A DNA stretch of 64,000 bases from Streptomyces sp. NBC_01723 (GCF_036246005.1 NZ_CP109171.1:6002001-6066000), one strand, 5' to 3'. Counted from the first letter of the stretch, positions 52,051-60,399 are shown. The notes: generated by a model from the letters alone, not told the origin. Numbers and translations are program-made.

Positions 52051-52098
52051 CTGCGTAAACGCAGCCTCCGGGAGCTGTCCCCCAAGTCGCGGGGGACA
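52051..52098. repeat. Two short palindromes beside the tRNA fragment
   Basis: CTGCGTAAACGCAG (52051-52064) and TGTCCCCC...GGGGGACA (52076-52083 with 52091-52098, 7-nt loop) lie directly outside the tRNA 5' end. They look like recombinase arm/core or terminator structures; function unproven. Confidence 0.4.
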
Positions 52099-52256
52099 CA
52101 TGGGGGAATCGCAGATTGCCGGTGACCGGGGGACGCGAGCGCTCCCCGATCGGGCAGTACGTAGGGTCTCACATTATCTTCACGCCCCCGAAGTCTCTCG
52201 CGGAAACAATCCCGCACCCCGTCGGCGTTGGTGATCTCCGAGCCGAGGAGGGGAAG

Positions 52257-53155
52257 GTGTCGGGCCTGAAGCTGTTCCGCAGGGACACAACGAATAGCGG
52301 CATGACGGAGGTCATGCCGCGTCTTGCTGAGGTCGAGGCCGATGTGCAGAGTCTCGTCGAGGCGCACATGGAGATGCTGCTGGGCGTCCGGTTCCTGGCG
52401 AGCGAGAGTACAGCACTGGGCCCGCCCACGGGGGTCGGATCGACTCGCTCGGGCTGGACGAGAACGGATCGCCGGTCATCGTGGAGTACAAGCGCGGCAC
52501 GGACGCTGGCGTCATCAACCAGGGCCTGTTCTATCTCTCGTGGCTGATGGACCACCGGGCGGAGTTCGAGCACCTGGTCCGCGTCCGGCTCGGGGTGACG
52601 GCCGTGTCCCAGGTCTCGTGGAGTAGCCCGCGCCTGATCTGCATCGCCGGCGACTTCACCCGCTACGACGTACATGCCGTGCGCGAGCACCGGAGGTCGA
52701 TCGACCTGGTCCGCTACCGACTCTTCGGCAGGGACCTGCTCGGGCTTGAGACCGTGGCCTCCGTGAGCGGCGGCACGCAGGTGTCCCGCCGGGCACGGCG
52801 CGGGGCGGTCGCCCGGGCGGCGGCTGATGTCCAGGGTGCGGCGATGCGCGAGTTGGCGGGTGCGGTCGACGAGGCCCTGCTCGGGCTCGGGGACGGCGTG
52901 AACCGGGTGGAGCGCAAGACCTACCGGGCGTATCAGCGGTTGCAGAACTTCGCCTGCCTGTGCCCGCCGCAGCGCAGCAAGCTGCTGGTCTACCTGAAGG
53001 TCGACCCGAAGGACGTTGACCTCGTTCCGGGCTACACCCGGGACGTGTCCGGTCTCGGTCACCACGGGACGGGTGACCTGGAGGTGCAGCTCCGTACGCT
53101 CAGGGACGTGGAGCGGGCACAGGATCTGTTCCGCGCAAGCTACGCGGCGGCCTGA
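52257..53155 (+). pseudogene. DUF5655 protein with NucS-like nuclease domain, broken by a 2-nt insertion
   Basis: GTG 52257 behind GAGGAGGGGAAG begins VSGLKLFRRDTTNSGMTE, then VEADVQSLVEAHMEMLLGVRFLASE. The frame is lost at the GAGAG near 52404-52408. Removing one AG restores YSTGPAHGGRIDSLGLDENG, then SPVIVEYKRG (D...E-x-K nuclease core) and the rest, which is open as a separate frame from 52481. The C-terminal DUF5655 domain is clear: VERKTYRAYQ, VYLKVDPKDV, TRDVSGLGHHGTGDLEV. The intact protein would have about 298 residues. These proteins combine an endonuclease-like fold with a DNA-binding-like domain; a defence or repair role is possible. Confidence 0.75.
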
Positions 53156-53264
53156 TCGCTTGCAGAGGCCGGCCTCGTGACGGGTTGCGGCACGTGTGGT
53201 GTCTGCGGTCGTGGCAGGAGCCTCTCTACGTACGGGCAGGGCGTGGCGGTGGTCCATCTATGGT

Positions 53265-53303
53265 GCGCGGGATCGCCGGTTTGGCCAACCGGCGATCCCG
53301 CGC
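53265..53303. terminator. 17-bp hairpin, bidirectional terminator
   Basis: Perfect arms 53265-53281 and 53287-53303 with a 5-nt loop TGGCC lie between the convergent DUF5655 and DUF317-like genes. Confidence 0.85.
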
Positions 53304-53332
53304 TATGTTGCCCCGCTCGTGCGGGCCGGTGA

Positions 53333-54697
53333 TCAGCGTGAACGCCTGGCGGGTTGGCCGGACGTGACCGCCGGAGCCGCTGACACGCCGGCGGCGAGGC
53401 GGAGCCTGTGCTCGCGGCCCGGCTGCGCCTGGCGTGTGCCCGTCTCGTGGGCGAGAGTTTCGGAGAGGTCGGCCAGCAGCGAACTCGGGGTGTGTGGGGA
53501 CGCGGTGATGGTCCAGGTGGGCCGGTCCGGGTCGGGACCGGCCCAGATGGTCCAGGTGGCAGAGTTCTGGGGGGCCTGCGCGGTCAGTGGGTCAAACCGA
53601 ATGCTTGCCTGCCCGTCGGGGGACGTCCACCGGATCCCGTGCCCTGTCAGTGTGTGCTTCCACCCCGCCTCAGTGAGCGGCTGCGTTGCTGTGGTGACCG
53701 TCCTCTCGTCCACCGGGACGCCGATGACCGTGTCCCAGCCCTCTCCGTCGGCGAGGTGGGTTAGCAGAGCCTGCAGCGCCGGGGCGGGGGTGGCGCCGGT
53801 CGCGGTGAGGTGCCACATGCGGTCGGAGACGGGTGTCTCGTAGGCGGCCACGGTCCAGGCGATCTCGCGGCCTTGGGTTTCGTGAACGCGTTCGATGCGC
53901 AGGGTCTGCGATTCGTGGATGGCGTGGGTCGTTTCATCGGACCAGGTGCGCCACCAGCCGAACTCGCCGTGCTCGTCGAGGAAGCTGTCGAGGAGCGCGT
54001 CGTGGTCACCGGCATCGGCCAGGTAGACGGGGACGGTATCCGGCTGGGGGCGGGACGGTTCGGACTTGTCTGCGGTGACGTCGAAGACGGAACGCGCTGC
54101 GATGGCGGCGCGTTCGGTGTCGGTCAGGGGCGCAGGGCCGGGCCGCATCTCGGCCGCGTGGACCTTCTCGAAGGCCACCAGTGCCTCCGCGGGTGAGTCG
54201 AAGGTGTCGGCGACCTGACGCAGATGATCCTCGCCGTGCAAGTAGACGGACTTGCCGCCCCGGTGGAGGTACGTGCCAACCGCGACGGTGGTGTGGCCGT
54301 CGTGCGCGTGGGCGTGAATCAGGAGGTGGCCGTTGCGGATGTCGTCGTGGATCTTCTGCGCCTCGCTGGAGACCTCGCGGATTTCGCTGCGGGTGCACCA
54401 GGGCATCGGGTAGTTCACCCAGGTCCATTCCTCGTCGATGGCCTCCTGGAGGCGCGGGGTGATCTCGACGGTGATGCCTTCGGCGGTCAGGCGTTTGGCT
54501 GCGTCGGCGGCCCAGTAGGGCTCCTCGTGATCGATGCGGGCCAGGACCAGGACGCCTGTGGCGGCGACACTCCAGCCGGCAGCCTCCAGAGCCATGGAGG
54601 CGACGCGGGCCTGGGTGCCGGCTAGGTGGGCCTGCACGGCGCTCGGGTGAGTGGGGTGGGTGTCGAGGCGGACATGGGCGTCGATGGAGGCAGTCAC
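53333..54697 (-). CDS. DUF317-containing protein of an integrative element
   Basis: 454 residues. The last 120 residues follow the DUF317 layout (GIRWTSPDGQASIRFDP, then WTIWAGPDPDRPTWTITASPHTPSSLLADL). An earlier related segment (RMWHLTATGATPAPALQALL) suggests two copies. The N-terminal part is unassigned. DUF317 is a Streptomyces family concentrated in conjugative elements and linear plasmids; its function is unknown. ATG 54697. It is probably the last gene of the minus-strand operon that runs from the window end to the terminator at 53265. Confidence 0.75.
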   Translation of the reverse strand: MTASIDAHVRLDTHPTHPSAVQAHLAGTQARVASMALEAAGWSVAATGVLVLARIDHEEPYWAADAAKRLTAEGITVEITPRLQEAIDEEWTWVNYPMPWCTRSEIREVSSEAQKIHDDIRNGHLLIHAHAHDGHTTVAVGTYLHRGGKSVYLHGEDHLRQVADTFDSPAEALVAFEKVHAAEMRPGPAPLTDTERAAIAARSVFDVTADKSEPSRPQPDTVPVYLADAGDHDALLDSFLDEHGEFGWWRTWSDETTHAIHESQTLRIERVHETQGREIAWTVAAYETPVSDRMWHLTATGATPAPALQALLTHLADGEGWDTVIGVPVDERTVTTATQPLTEAGWKHTLTGHGIRWTSPDGQASIRFDPLTAQAPQNSATWTIWAGPDPDRPTWTITASPHTPSSLLADLSETLAHETGTRQAQPGREHRLRLAAGVSAAPAVTSGQPARRSR

Positions 54698-54761
54698 GTG
54701 GGGGTCTCAGCTGTTCTGCCGGTGGCCGGGCCTTCGGGTCCGGCCACCGGCGTACTCGGGG

Positions 54762-55880
54762 TTATCGGGTTGCTCGTGTGGGTCGGGCGGAGTGTGCGGC
54801 CGTGGTGGTCGGAGGGCCGGCGCGGATGGCAGGCGCCGGTCGCCGCTGCTGTGGCGGGGTGGTTCCGGTGGCGTGCTGCCAGCGGGTGCGGACGGCGGCG
54901 ATGTCGGCGAGGGCGCGGCGGGCGCCGACGACGAGCTGGAAGGGGGTGTTCGCCGGGTCGCCGGCGTACGCCTCGATGCGGCGTCCGGTGTGCTTGGCCG
55001 TGGCCAGGAGGGAGCGCTGCAGGGCGCGTTCGGCCCAGTGCCCGACGGATCCGGCCGGTTCGGCCAGCATGCGCAGGACTTCGCCTGGTTCACTGCCGTC
55101 GTCCAGCAGGCCGCGCTGCTGGGCTTCCCACAGGACGGTGACGGGATCGATGGGCTCGCCTCGGCGGGCGAGGGTGGTCAGGCACTGCCACAGGCCGGCG
55201 TGCAGCGGCACGGCGAGGTCGTCAGGGACCAGCCACCGCACGGCGTCGATGTCGTCAGGGCGGGCGGTGGCGGTGGCGAGCAGCAGTTGCTCCTCCTCGA
55301 CCGCCTCGGCGTAGTCCGGGGCGAGATCGGGGGGCGGTGCCGGGGTACGGGGGAGGACGCCGGAGCGCGGGGGGAAGCGGTTCGCGATGTCGTCCACGAC
55401 CGCGGCGAGCGCGTCGGCCTCGGCGAGCACCGTCTGGACGGGGAGCGGGATGCCGGCGTCGTGGACGGTGTGGACGAGGTGTTCGGCGGCCGTCAGCAGG
55501 CGGCGGCGGGCGTGCTCGGCCTCGACCATGCGGGCGTAGGCGGGGGCGTGGCGGGGCCAGGGGCAGACCTGGATGAGGGTGTGCAGGTAGGTGGCGGTCA
55601 GGCCGCGTGCCTCCTCCAGGGCGGTGGTGAGCACGTGGTCGAGCCACTTGGTGTTCTTCGCGTGTTCGGCGGGGTCGGGTCGCGGCAGGGTGTTGATCGC
55701 TGCGTACAGGGCGGCGTGCGCGGCGGTGGAGAAGGAGTCGGCGGTGATGCCGCTCACGTCGTCCTGGCGGTGCGGGTCGAGGAGGAGGGCCCCCAGGAGG
55801 GCCTGCTCGACGTGGAACACCGGCTGGGGCGGTGGGACGGCGTCGAGACCGTCTTCGTCGGGTTCGGGGGTGTGGGGCAT
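54762..55880 (-). CDS. DnaB-type helicase N-terminal-domain protein without helicase core
   Basis: 372 residues. From about residue 20, HVEQALLGALLLDPHRQDDV, then FSTAAHAALYAAINTL and HAPAYARMVEAEHARRRLLTAAEHL are the DnaB N-terminal (DnaG-interacting) fold. A second related stretch (EEEQLLLATATARPDDIDAV ... GEPIDPVTVLWEAQQRGLLD) repeats it. There is no Walker A or RecA-like core, so it cannot unwind DNA by itself. It may recruit primase or act as a loader/inhibitor. ATG 55880 overlaps the methyltransferase stop (ATGA). The C-terminus is Pro/Thr-rich. Confidence 0.75.
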   Translation of the reverse strand: MPHTPEPDEDGLDAVPPPQPVFHVEQALLGALLLDPHRQDDVSGITADSFSTAAHAALYAAINTLPRPDPAEHAKNTKWLDHVLTTALEEARGLTATYLHTLIQVCPWPRHAPAYARMVEAEHARRRLLTAAEHLVHTVHDAGIPLPVQTVLAEADALAAVVDDIANRFPPRSGVLPRTPAPPPDLAPDYAEAVEEEQLLLATATARPDDIDAVRWLVPDDLAVPLHAGLWQCLTTLARRGEPIDPVTVLWEAQQRGLLDDGSEPGEVLRMLAEPAGSVGHWAERALQRSLLATAKHTGRRIEAYAGDPANTPFQLVVGARRALADIAAVRTRWQHATGTTPPQQRRPAPAIRAGPPTTTAAHSARPTRATR

Positions 55881-57150
55881 CAGGCGGCGAGGGTGAAGTC
55901 GTCGGGGTCGAGGGGGAGGCCGAGGTGCGGGGCGAGGAGGTGGCCGGCGAGCAGCGGAGGCACGGCGTTGCCGATCTGGGAGAACTGCTGGCCCTTGTTC
56001 CCGGCCCAGGGGTAGTCGGCGGGGAAGGTCTGCAGGAGGCCGGCCTCGCGGGCGGTGATCCGGATCGGCTCGGGAACAGCCGGCGCATCGGCACCTTCGG
56101 CTGGCGGTGTGGCGGGCTCGGCCACCCAGGTGCACTCGTTGGCGCGGTGCCCGAAGAACAGCGTGCCGGCCGGCTCGGACAGCAGACGGACGGTGGCGTT
56201 GGCCTGGTTGTTGCTGCGCAGGGACCAGGACCAGCGGTGGGCCTCGGTGGCGAACGTGGGCGCCGGAGCGTCGGCGGCACGGTTTTCTCGGATGCCGTGC
56301 CGGGCCGCCCATCCGGCGCCTTCGCGGCGGGACTGCAGAACCGCCCCGTCCGGCCTAGGTATCCAAGTGCCGCGCTCCCGGGCATCGGACAGCGTCTTGC
56401 GGGAGCCCGAAGGGAACGGCTCGGGTCCGCCTCCGGGCCCACCGCCTGCGCAGACGGTGGGGACGGGCCGGTCAGTCGCGCCCCACCCCAAGGCTTCGGC
56501 CATGCTGACCCAGCGGGCACGGCCCGGACCGAACAGCGATTCCGGCTCAGCGAGCGGGGCGTGCGTGGGCGTGGGCGGCTGGGCCGTACGGACGCGGGAG
56601 GCCAGCAGGATCGCTCGCTTCCTGGTCTGCGGGACGCCGAAATCGGCGGCATTGAGGATCCCGCACCAGACGGAAAACCCCCACCCGCGCAGGACGGCCG
56701 CGTACTGCTTCCACAAGGGCAGCACGTCCGGTACTTCCTCCATGGCGACCCAGTCGGGCTCGCCGACGTGTTCAGCGCGTACAGATAGCGCATCGGCTCG
56801 GCAGCGAGCAGGGAGCGCTCGTCACGACAGGCGGCGAGGAGGCGCTCGCGGGTATCGCGACCGGCGGCCAGATCCTCGACCGCCGCGTGCACCAGCGGCT
56901 GGTCGACCAGGCCCAGGCGCTTGCCGGCCATGCTCCACGCCTGACACGGCGGCGAAGCGATCACACCGCGGGTGCGGCCGACGAACGGCCAGGTCGGATA
57001 CCTCGCCACGTCGCACCGGATGGTCAACTGCCCTGCCGCAGCGCGCGTCTTGCACGCCCACTGATCCCACTCCAGCCCCACGTCGCGCACGCCCAGGACG
57101 TGCAGTGCCCTGCTCCAGCCGCCCGGCCCCGCGAAGAGGTCGAGTATCAC
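55880..57150 (-). pseudogene. C5-cytosine DNA methyltransferase with a one-base deletion
   Basis: GTG 57150 (overlapping the upstream stop) begins VILDLFAGPGGWSRAL (motif I); GVIASPPCQAWSMAG is motif IV with the catalytic Cys. The frame breaks at about 56773: inserting one G gives YALEHVGEPDWVAMEEVPDV (motif VI), and the second frame continues to the stop with QTRKRAILLAS (motif VIII) and IGNAVPPLLAGH (motif X). Between VIII and X lies the target-recognition region. All catalytic motifs are conserved apart from the single deletion, so it is either a recent pseudogene or a sequencing error. If intact, about 423 residues; likely a solitary modifying enzyme protecting the element. Confidence 0.8.
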
Positions 57151-58070
57151 GTGGCCAGCCCGAAGTCGTCCTGCGTCAGCGCGTCGGCGTCGCCCCGGCA
57201 CGCCCAGGGTGAGCAGCCGTCCTCGACACCGTTCTCCAGGACGTCGGCCTCGTCCGCGCTGATCCGCAGGGCGGCCCGCTCGGCAGCCGTGACGTGATCG
57301 ATGGGGGCTTCGCTGAGCGGGACGCGGGAGCGGTGCAGGAACGCCTCGCCGAGCAGTCTGTTGCCGGTGGCGTTGGCGCGGGCATTGCCCTGCCGGATGG
57401 CCGCGTCGAATTCGACGACGTCCGCCCACTCGGACGGAGAGGTGTCCCTGATATGCCGCCACTGCGCATTTCCATGGAACGGGCATCCCAGGCAACTCGA
57501 CTTCGGGGTATCGGCGAGACCGAGGGAAGTCAGGTAGCGCGCGCAGTCGGCCCTGCTCCAGGACATGTCCAGAAGGGGATGCCGGTTACGCATGTACTTG
57601 ACGTCCGCGTCCTTCGCGCGGTGGAATTCATCCGTGGAGATTCCTACCCGCTGCTCGACGAAAACGCCCTTCGGGATGCGTGCCGGATAGGGGTAGCCGA
57701 GCAGTTCGCGGACCTTCTGCTTGATTGGCTTAACTTTATATTCGCCGGTGCACTGCCGCCGGGTCATCCCAGGTCGCCCGTCCTGATTGAGGATGTGGAG
57801 CGGCATGGAGGCGAACCGGTGATCCGGGTTCAGGGCGTCGTCTCGGATATTTCCGACCGACACGCGCAGTACGGGTATTCCGGCGAGGGCTGCTATCTCT
57901 TCTTCCAGGCGGTCAAGGTGTGCATAGACCGCTGCGGGTTCCCATCCGGTGTCGGCGAAAATCGCGTAGTCGACCTTGGGGAGAATGCCCTCGGCTGACA
58001 GGGCGAGGAGCGTGCTGGATTGAACTCCCGCGCCGAGGGAGAGTGCGCGGAATCGGGGCTGATCTGAAAT
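57147..58070 (-). CDS. PAPS-reductase-like PP-loop protein with an unusual start
   Basis: About 307 residues. RALSLGAGVQSSTLLALSAE (PP-loop), FADTGWEPAAVYAHL, RRQCTGEYKVKPIKQKV, GISTDEFHRAKD and PKSSCLGCPFHG are the hallmarks of the phage/ICE type seen also at 34.6 kb. The C-terminus has two more Cys (DGCSPWACRG). The first ATG/GTG/TTG is GTG 57863, which would delete the PP-loop. Upstream the frame is open without a standard start; an ATT at 58070 with AGGA eight bases before it is the best candidate. A one-base error in the C8T5 run at 58090-58102 could instead connect it to an upstream ATG. Function unknown. Confidence 0.72.
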   Translation of the reverse strand: MSDQPRFRALSLGAGVQSSTLLALSAEGILPKVDYAIFADTGWEPAAVYAHLDRLEEEIAALAGIPVLRVSVGNIRDDALNPDHRFASMPLHILNQDGRPGMTRRQCTGEYKVKPIKQKVRELLGYPYPARIPKGVFVEQRVGISTDEFHRAKDADVKYMRNRHPLLDMSWSRADCARYLTSLGLADTPKSSCLGCPFHGNAQWRHIRDTSPSEWADVVEFDAAIRQGNARANATGNRLLGEAFLHRSRVPLSEAPIDHVTAAERAALRISADEADVLENGVEDGCSPWACRGDADALTQDDFGLAT

Positions 58071-58124
58071 GGTCTGTCCTGGGTGTAGGAAAAAGGGGGG
58101 GGCGCTCGCATCGCGGCTGTCGCG

Positions 58125-58571
58125 TCACTGGCAGGGGGATTCCGGCCACTCGCGGGCGTCGCAGAGGGCGGGGATGCGGTCGAGGAGGTCGGCGGCCGAC
58201 TCGATGAACTGCTGCGGTGTCGGCCCGATCAGGACGACCCGCCGTGATGTGGCGGCGGCCTGGCGGCGCTGGTTCTCCACGGCTCGGGCAAGAGCAGCCG
58301 TCAGTTCGGCAGCGGCGTCCTGGGCGGCCTTGGCGATCTGCGCGACGTGGTGAAGAAGCAGCAGGTCCGTAGGGGAGGGCCCCGACGTCTGGCGGCTGCG
58401 GGTGAGAAACAGCCGCAAAGCGATGCCGGCGAGGTCCTGGGCGTCAGTGATGCGCGCGGCCAGTGCGGATGCGTCCCGTTCGGTGGGCAGGGCACGCAGG
58501 GCCTGGTGCAGACAGGACGCGTCGGAGGCGATGCGGGACAGGACCGGGACCGGGTCGGTGGAGTCAGGCAC
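58125..58571 (-). CDS. Hypothetical helical protein, 148 aa
   Basis: Ala/Leu-rich, predicted all-alpha and soluble (SRIASDASCLHQALRALPTE, ITDAQDLAGIALRLFLTRSR, EFIESA-like end). No family recognised. GTG 58571 overlaps the TrpA-like gene stop by eight bases, which supports co-translation. Downstream is the PAPS-reductase-like gene. Confidence 0.6.
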   Translation of the reverse strand: MPDSTDPVPVLSRIASDASCLHQALRALPTERDASALAARITDAQDLAGIALRLFLTRSRQTSGPSPTDLLLLHHVAQIAKAAQDAAAELTAALARAVENQRRQAAATSRRVVLIGPTPQQFIESAADLLDRIPALCDAREWPESPCQ

Positions 58572-59358
58572 GGGTCTCCGTGGTGGCGTACGGGTACAGG
58601 GCGTGGGCGAACGCGGTGGTGAGCGCCGGGGCCTGCTCGGGGGAGGCCATCAGGGCGCGGACGACGGGGGTGCCGATGACGACGGCGTCCACCAGTGGCG
58701 CCACGCGTTCCGCGAGGGCCGGGGTGGAGATCCCCACGCCCGACACGACGGGCAGGGGGCTCGCGGCACGAAGGCGTGTCGTGAAGTCGGCGAGCGCGGG
58801 CACGTCGAGCGGGCCGCGGTAGCCGGTGGGGCCGGTGCTGGCGGGTGCGTAGAGCCATCCCGACGCACCGGCGGCCACGGTGGCGAGACCGGTGTCGGCG
58901 AGGTGGCGCGGGACGAGGCGTGGGGTGGCGAGGTTCGCGTCCTTCGCTGCGGCCTGCCAGCGCTCCGCCTGGTCGTCGGGCAGGTCGACGACCATCGCCC
59001 CGGCGGCACCCGCGTCAGCGAGCAGTCGGGCCAGGTGTTCGGGGCCGTGCCGGTGGACTGGATCCCAGTAGGTCATGACGACGGTCGGCCGAAGGCCAGC
59101 GGCGTGCTCGACCGCGCGCAGGGCGCGGGCGAGGACGTTTCCGCGGCTCAGGGCGCGGCGGTAGGCGGCTTGGATGACGGGCCCGTCAAGGCCGGCGTCA
59201 TGGTGGGCGAGGCCGATCTCGAACAGATCGGCGCCGGCCCAAGCGATCTGGTCGAGCTGACGGCGCTCGGCGCGGGCCGGATGCAGTCCGGCGGGAACGA
59301 ACACGCCGAGCGCGCACCGGGGTTGGGCAAGGAGGGCGTGGAGGGAGTCGGTGGCCAG
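58564..59358 (-). CDS. Tryptophan synthase alpha-chain-like (TrpA) TIM-barrel protein in a mobile element
   Basis: About 264 residues with the TrpA layout. It has CALGVFVPAGLHP, then the catalytic pair in DLFEIGLAHHDAGLDGPVIQAA (Glu and Asp at the equivalent of E49 and D60), VVMTYWDPVHRHG, the phosphate-binding GASGWLYAPASTGPTG and the final VVSGVGISTPALAE and VVIGTPVVRAL. All the barrel motifs are present, but no TrpB is nearby. The start is unclear: no ATG/GTG fits. CTG 59358 aligns with the family start and has GAGAAAGG at good spacing; GTG 59448 would overlap the upstream gene. Whether it makes indole or works on another substrate is open. Confidence 0.75.
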   Translation of the reverse strand: MATDSLHALLAQPRCALGVFVPAGLHPARAERRQLDQIAWAGADLFEIGLAHHDAGLDGPVIQAAYRRALSRGNVLARALRAVEHAAGLRPTVVMTYWDPVHRHGPEHLARLLADAGAAGAMVVDLPDDQAERWQAAAKDANLATPRLVPRHLADTGLATVAAGASGWLYAPASTGPTGYRGPLDVPALADFTTRLRAASPLPVVSGVGISTPALAERVAPLVDAVVIGTPVVRALMASPEQAPALTTAFAHALYPYATTETRA

Positions 59359-59395
59359 GAGATGCCTTTCTCGGAGGGCGGGCTGTCGCGGCAGG

Positions 59396-59923
59396 TCAGC
59401 GGTGGCGTGGTGCCAGCGTGGGCGGGGAGGCCACGGGGGTGGTGGCACTGACGTGGGCGGCCTGGGCACGGGGCGTGGTGGGCTGGTGGCTGAAGGCGGG
59501 GGCCACGCGGTCGAGGGCCTGGGCGATCTGCCGGGCCTGGTCGTGAGCAGTAGCGAGCTGCTCGGCGACATCGGTGGGGAAGCGGTCCCACTGGGCTCGG
59601 TACTGGTATCGCTGGATGATCTCGGCGGCGTTGCGCAGCTGCTCGGCGACCTGCCGCAGGACGGCGGTCTTCCGTTCCGGGGCGGTCGCGGTGTGCGTGG
59701 CTTGCAGAAGCGAGTCCAGCGCGGTGGGCAGCGACTCCTCGTGCGTGGGAAGGCCGTAGAGGGCGGCGTGCAGTGCCTGGGCGTAGACCGTCACGGGTCC
59801 GCCCCGACCGCGGCTGCGGTACTCGATGGGGGCTTGCCGGCGGGCGCCGAAGCTGACGGTCACGTCCCGGGGAGCGGCACCGGGGTGAAGCTGGTCGGCG
59901 AGGGCACGGGCGAGATCATGCAC
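59396..59923 (-). CDS. Hypothetical helical protein, 175 aa
   Basis: Starting at GTG 59923 (HDLARALADQLHPGAAP), the protein has a short beta-like N-terminus and a long helical core (ALHAALYGLPTHEESLPTAL, KTAVLRQVAEQLRNAAEIIQ, VAEQLATAHDQARQIAQAL), then a Pro/Ala-rich tail. The frame remains open to 60097, but that extension overlaps the upstream gene and is of poor composition. Function unknown; same operon as the TrpA-like gene. Confidence 0.55.
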   Translation of the reverse strand: MHDLARALADQLHPGAAPRDVTVSFGARRQAPIEYRSRGRGGPVTVYAQALHAALYGLPTHEESLPTALDSLLQATHTATAPERKTAVLRQVAEQLRNAAEIIQRYQYRAQWDRFPTDVAEQLATAHDQARQIAQALDRVAPAFSHQPTTPRAQAAHVSATTPVASPPTLAPRHR

Positions 59924-59984
59924 GGTGGGGGTGTCGGAGGACGTGGAAGCTCCTCGGATGGCGGTGCCGGATGCGGCGGGGTGG

Positions 59985-60368
59985 TCAGCGGGCGCGGCGA
60001 GGGGCCGACAGTGTGGTTCGCGGACCGGTGGCGGGAGCTGAGCGGCGGCGGGCGCTGGCGGGGATGTCGGCTGGTGTGGGGATGCCCAGGTGGACACGCG
60101 CGCTGAGACCGTGGGCGTACGCGTGTGCCTCGGCAGCGGTGACGGCGCTGAGCAGCTGGCGCTCGTCCAGCCCGTCCCGAATGCGGTAGGACGCGCCGTC
60201 TGCTGTGGGGACGAAGCCGTGTTGCTCCAGCAACAACCGGGCGGGAGGAATGGCAGTGCGCTCGCGGCAACGGACGGGTACGTGCAGCCGAGTCAGGGCG
60301 TCGTTGTGCCGGGTGAAGTAGCCGGCGAGGAGCAGGAGGTGCTCGGCCGGCCCAGTCGGCTCGTTCAG
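59985..60368 (-). CDS. Small hypothetical protein of the element
   Basis: Clear coding bias over LNEPTGPAEHLLLLAGYFTR, then HNDALTRLHVPVRCRERTA, RLLLEQHGFVPTADGASYRI and LLSAVTAAEAHAYAHG. The start is uncertain: the frame is open back to about 60453 but has no ATG/GTG. CTG 60368 or tandem TTG codons at 60239 and 60236 are the options, neither with a good ribosome binding site, so coupling to the upstream DUF317 gene is likely. Its opening resembles that of the gene at 63496 (LLLLADQYVQHNDML), so the two may be paralogues. Confidence 0.5.
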   Translation of the reverse strand: MNEPTGPAEHLLLLAGYFTRHNDALTRLHVPVRCRERTAIPPARLLLEQHGFVPTADGASYRIRDGLDERQLLSAVTAAEAHAYAHGLSARVHLGIPTPADIPASARRRSAPATGPRTTLSAPRRAR

Positions 60369-60399
60369 CTGGGGATGAGGGGTTTCGGTGAGGCCGGTG

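Noticed and set aside
57147..57863. Taking GTG 57863 as the real start of the third PAPS-like protein
   Set aside because: It would delete the PP-loop S-L-G-A-G-V-Q-S-S and the following conserved F-A-D-T-G motif, both clearly encoded in frame upstream.
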